DNA from: Lachnospiraceae bacterium
Lineage (GTDB): Bacteria; Bacillota; Clostridia; Lachnospirales; Lachnospiraceae
Reading direction: 5' to 3'
DNA length: 6,704 bases
Assembly (NCBI GenBank): GCA_900759225.1
Contig: CAAEUM010000163.1
Location: 1-6,704, forward strand
The notes beneath the pieces were generated by a model that was not told the DNA's origin, made no database searches, and saw only the letters and a program-made list of their open reading frames with translations. Position 1 is the first letter of the stretch, and every line of letters begins with the position of its first letter. A program made the position numbers and the translations under genes. This document shows, in pieces, positions 5,496 through 6,704 of the stretch.

Positions 5496-6560
5496 ATGAA
5501 ACTGGGCATTGTCAGCTTTACAGCCAGGGGGACTGCTCTGGGCTGTAAGCTTTATGAGATGTTTTGCGGGGCCGGTGAGGACTGCAGCTTCTATACGCTG
5601 CCGAAGCTTCTGGCTCCGGAGCAGGAAAAGGCAGGAGCCAGGGCCCTTGACTGTCCCATCGGGCAGTGGGCAGGACAGATGTTTGACAGGAAGCAGGCCA
5701 TGATATTTGTAGGGGCCACAGGGATTGCAGTGAGGGCCATTGCCCCTTTTATAAAGGATAAGTTTTCAGACCCGCCTGTGCTTGTGATTGACGAGGGCGG
5801 GCAGTTTGTGATTCCCATCCTTTCAGGCCATGTGGGAGGCTCCAATGAGCTGGCCCTGCGCATGGCAGGCTGGATTGGGGCAGTGCCTGTAATTACCACA
5901 GCGACAGATGTAAACGGCCTGTTTGCAGTGGATGTGTTTGCTGCAAAAAATAACCTGTTTATAGGGGAGCGCAGCTTGGCAAAGTCAGTGTCAGCCAGCC
6001 TTCTTTCAGGAGAGAGGGTCGGTTTCCTGGATGACTTTTTGGGACAGTCCTCCTGGAGAGGCCTTCCTGAAAATGGGCTGCCAAAGGGCTTTATCAGGGA
6101 GGTATGTGCCAGCAATGTATGGATCACCCTGTCAGATAAAATAAGCCCTTTTGAGGTTCAGCCGGGCCACACATTTCTGCGCCTGATCCCAAAGGCGGTT
6201 GTCCTGGGGATTGGATGCAGGAGGGGGATTTCGCCCCAGGTGCTGGAGGAGGGTGCAGACGCCTTTTTAAGAGCACATCATCTGGCGCCTGAAACAGTAA
6301 AGGCAGTCGCAACCATTGACTTAAAGCAGGACGAGGAGGCAGTTTTGAGCCTTTGCAGGAGGAAAAACTGGCCTTTGCGCATTTACAGCGCCGGGGAGTT
6401 AAATGCAGTCTGCGGCCATTTTTCTGAATCGGAATTTGTAAAGAAGCAGACCGGTGTGGGGAATGTCTGCGAGCGCAGTGCCTGTGCTGGCGGAGGGCGT
6501 CTGCTGGTTCAGAAAGAGGCCGGAAATAAGATGACGCTGGCAGCTGCCCTGGAGCTCTAG
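5496..6560 (+). CDS. cbiG: Cobalt-precorrin-5A hydrolase CbiG
   Basis: This 354-residue cytoplasmic enzyme belongs to the anaerobic (early cobalt insertion) cobalamin pathway. It opens the delta-lactone of cobalt-precorrin-5A and releases the C2 unit as acetaldehyde to give cobalt-precorrin-5B. The N-terminal domain holds the hallmark 'FVGATGIAVRAIAPFIKDK' (71-89) and 'VIDEGGQFVIPILSGHVGG' (97-115), followed by 'NELALRMA' and 'ITTATDVNG'. A less conserved middle domain (about 145-230) follows. The C-terminal CbiG_C domain starts at 'VVLGIGCRRGIS' (235-246) and ends with 'TGVGNVCERSACAGGG..LV' (319-338). All three parts are intact. ATG 5496 is preferred because it begins MKLGIVSFTARG at the first beta strand and follows a G-rich RBS (5481-5486). 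The in-frame ATG at 5469 has no RBS and adds nine residues. Other cbi/cob genes are absent on both sides here, so the rest of the pathway must be elsewhere or beyond the window. Confidence 0.95.
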   Translation: MKLGIVSFTARGTALGCKLYEMFCGAGEDCSFYTLPKLLAPEQEKAGARALDCPIGQWAGQMFDRKQAMIFVGATGIAVRAIAPFIKDKFSDPPVLVIDEGGQFVIPILSGHVGGSNELALRMAGWIGAVPVITTATDVNGLFAVDVFAAKNNLFIGERSLAKSVSASLLSGERVGFLDDFLGQSSWRGLPENGLPKGFIREVCASNVWITLSDKISPFEVQPGHTFLRLIPKAVVLGIGCRRGISPQVLEEGADAFLRAHHLAPETVKAVATIDLKQDEEAVLSLCRRKNWPLRIYSAGELNAVCGHFSESEFVKKQTGVGNVCERSACAGGGRLLVQKEAGNKMTLAAALEL

Positions 6561-6573
6561 AGTGTCTGCAAAG

Positions 6574-6588
6574 ATTTCATTGTGAAAT
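6574..6588. repeat. Short perfect inverted repeat after cbiG
   Basis: ATTTCA and TGAAAT flank a 3-base TTG centre. The hairpin is AT-rich and has no T tract after it, so it is a poor terminator. Its right half overlaps the -35 of the promoter at 6580-6608, which makes a protein-binding site at least as likely. Confidence 0.35.
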
Positions 6589-6608
6589 AAAAGGGAATAT
6601 GGTATACT
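6580..6608 (+). promoter_or_regulatory. Candidate sigma-A promoter for a gene beyond the window (upstream of two)
   Basis: TTGTGA (6580-6585) and TATACT (6603-6608) are separated by 17 bases in the noncoding stretch after cbiG. No ORF follows within the window. Confidence 0.45.
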
Positions 6609-6640
6609 TTTGTAACAGACAATATGTAATGACCTCCAAT

Positions 6641-6669
6641 TTGTAGTTTCGTGGATTTACCTGTATACT
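6641..6669 (+). promoter_or_regulatory. Second candidate promoter for a gene beyond the window
   Basis: TTGTAG (6641-6646) and TATACT (6664-6669) are again 17 bases apart, 61 bases downstream of the first candidate. The -35 is weak. If both are real, the next gene has tandem promoters. The last 35 bases hold no start codon that can be assigned. Confidence 0.35.
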
Positions 6670-6704
6670 ATAGATTGGAACAAATCAAAGGTAACAGGGA
6701 TTAC

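Noticed and set aside
5591..6127. 178-codon minus-strand ORF inside cbiG
   Set aside because: It is antisense to conserved CbiG motifs and rich in proline and serine, typical of a reverse-frame artefact in a GC-richer gene.
6561..6704. Possible cobalamin riboswitch after cbiG
   Set aside because: No B12-box-like GCCACTG element or paired scaffold is visible, and the stretch is too short and AT-rich.

Overview
The window looks like a piece of a spore-forming clostridial (Firmicutes) chromosome, most likely from the Lachnospiraceae / Clostridium cluster XIVa. Four things suggest this: a small acid-soluble spore protein gene, an AgrC-type kinase paired with a LytTR regulator, an anaerobic-type cobalamin gene (cbiG), and strong AGGAGG-like ribosome binding sites at moderate GC. 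The genus is an inference from style, not from a marker gene.

Layout. (1) Positions 1-2772, plus strand: a tight three-gene export-type ABC operon. It holds the C-terminal part of a membrane-anchored protein with repeated NEW3 (Ig-like) domains, an ABC ATPase, and a six-helix ABC-2/NosY-like permease whose start overlaps the ATPase end. The operon start lies outside the window. An orphan RBS plus 8-codon ORF follows the permease. (2) Positions 2825-4878, minus strand, converging on the ABC operon: a two-component system. The LytTR response regulator is first (best start is a TTG at 4878) and the GHKL sensor kinase second, joined by a 4-base ATGA overlap. A good sigma-A promoter lies at 4955-4983. 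No AgrB/AgrD-type peptide gene is visible beside it. (3) Positions 4879-5193: a divergent intergenic region with an inverted repeat, the TCS promoter, a sigma-G-like promoter and a possible folded leader. (4) Positions 5194-5412, plus: a divergent alpha/beta-type SASP resembling SspF. (5) Positions 5496-6560, plus: complete cbiG, cobalt-precorrin-5A hydrolase, with its own candidate promoter. (6) Positions 6561-6704: noncoding, with two candidate sigma-A promoters for a gene beyond the window.

How they relate. The NEW3 protein, ATPase and permease very probably form one membrane complex, with substrate unknown. The LytTR/GHKL pair is a complete signalling unit; its target is not shown, and regulation of the neighbouring ABC operon is only a guess from proximity. 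The SASP and cbiG genes appear to be independent single-gene units. I did not find a convincing new defence system, mobile element, CRISPR array or RNA gene. The more interesting points are the NEW3-ABC module, the orphan gene start at 2802, and the layered control signals in the divergent intergenic region.
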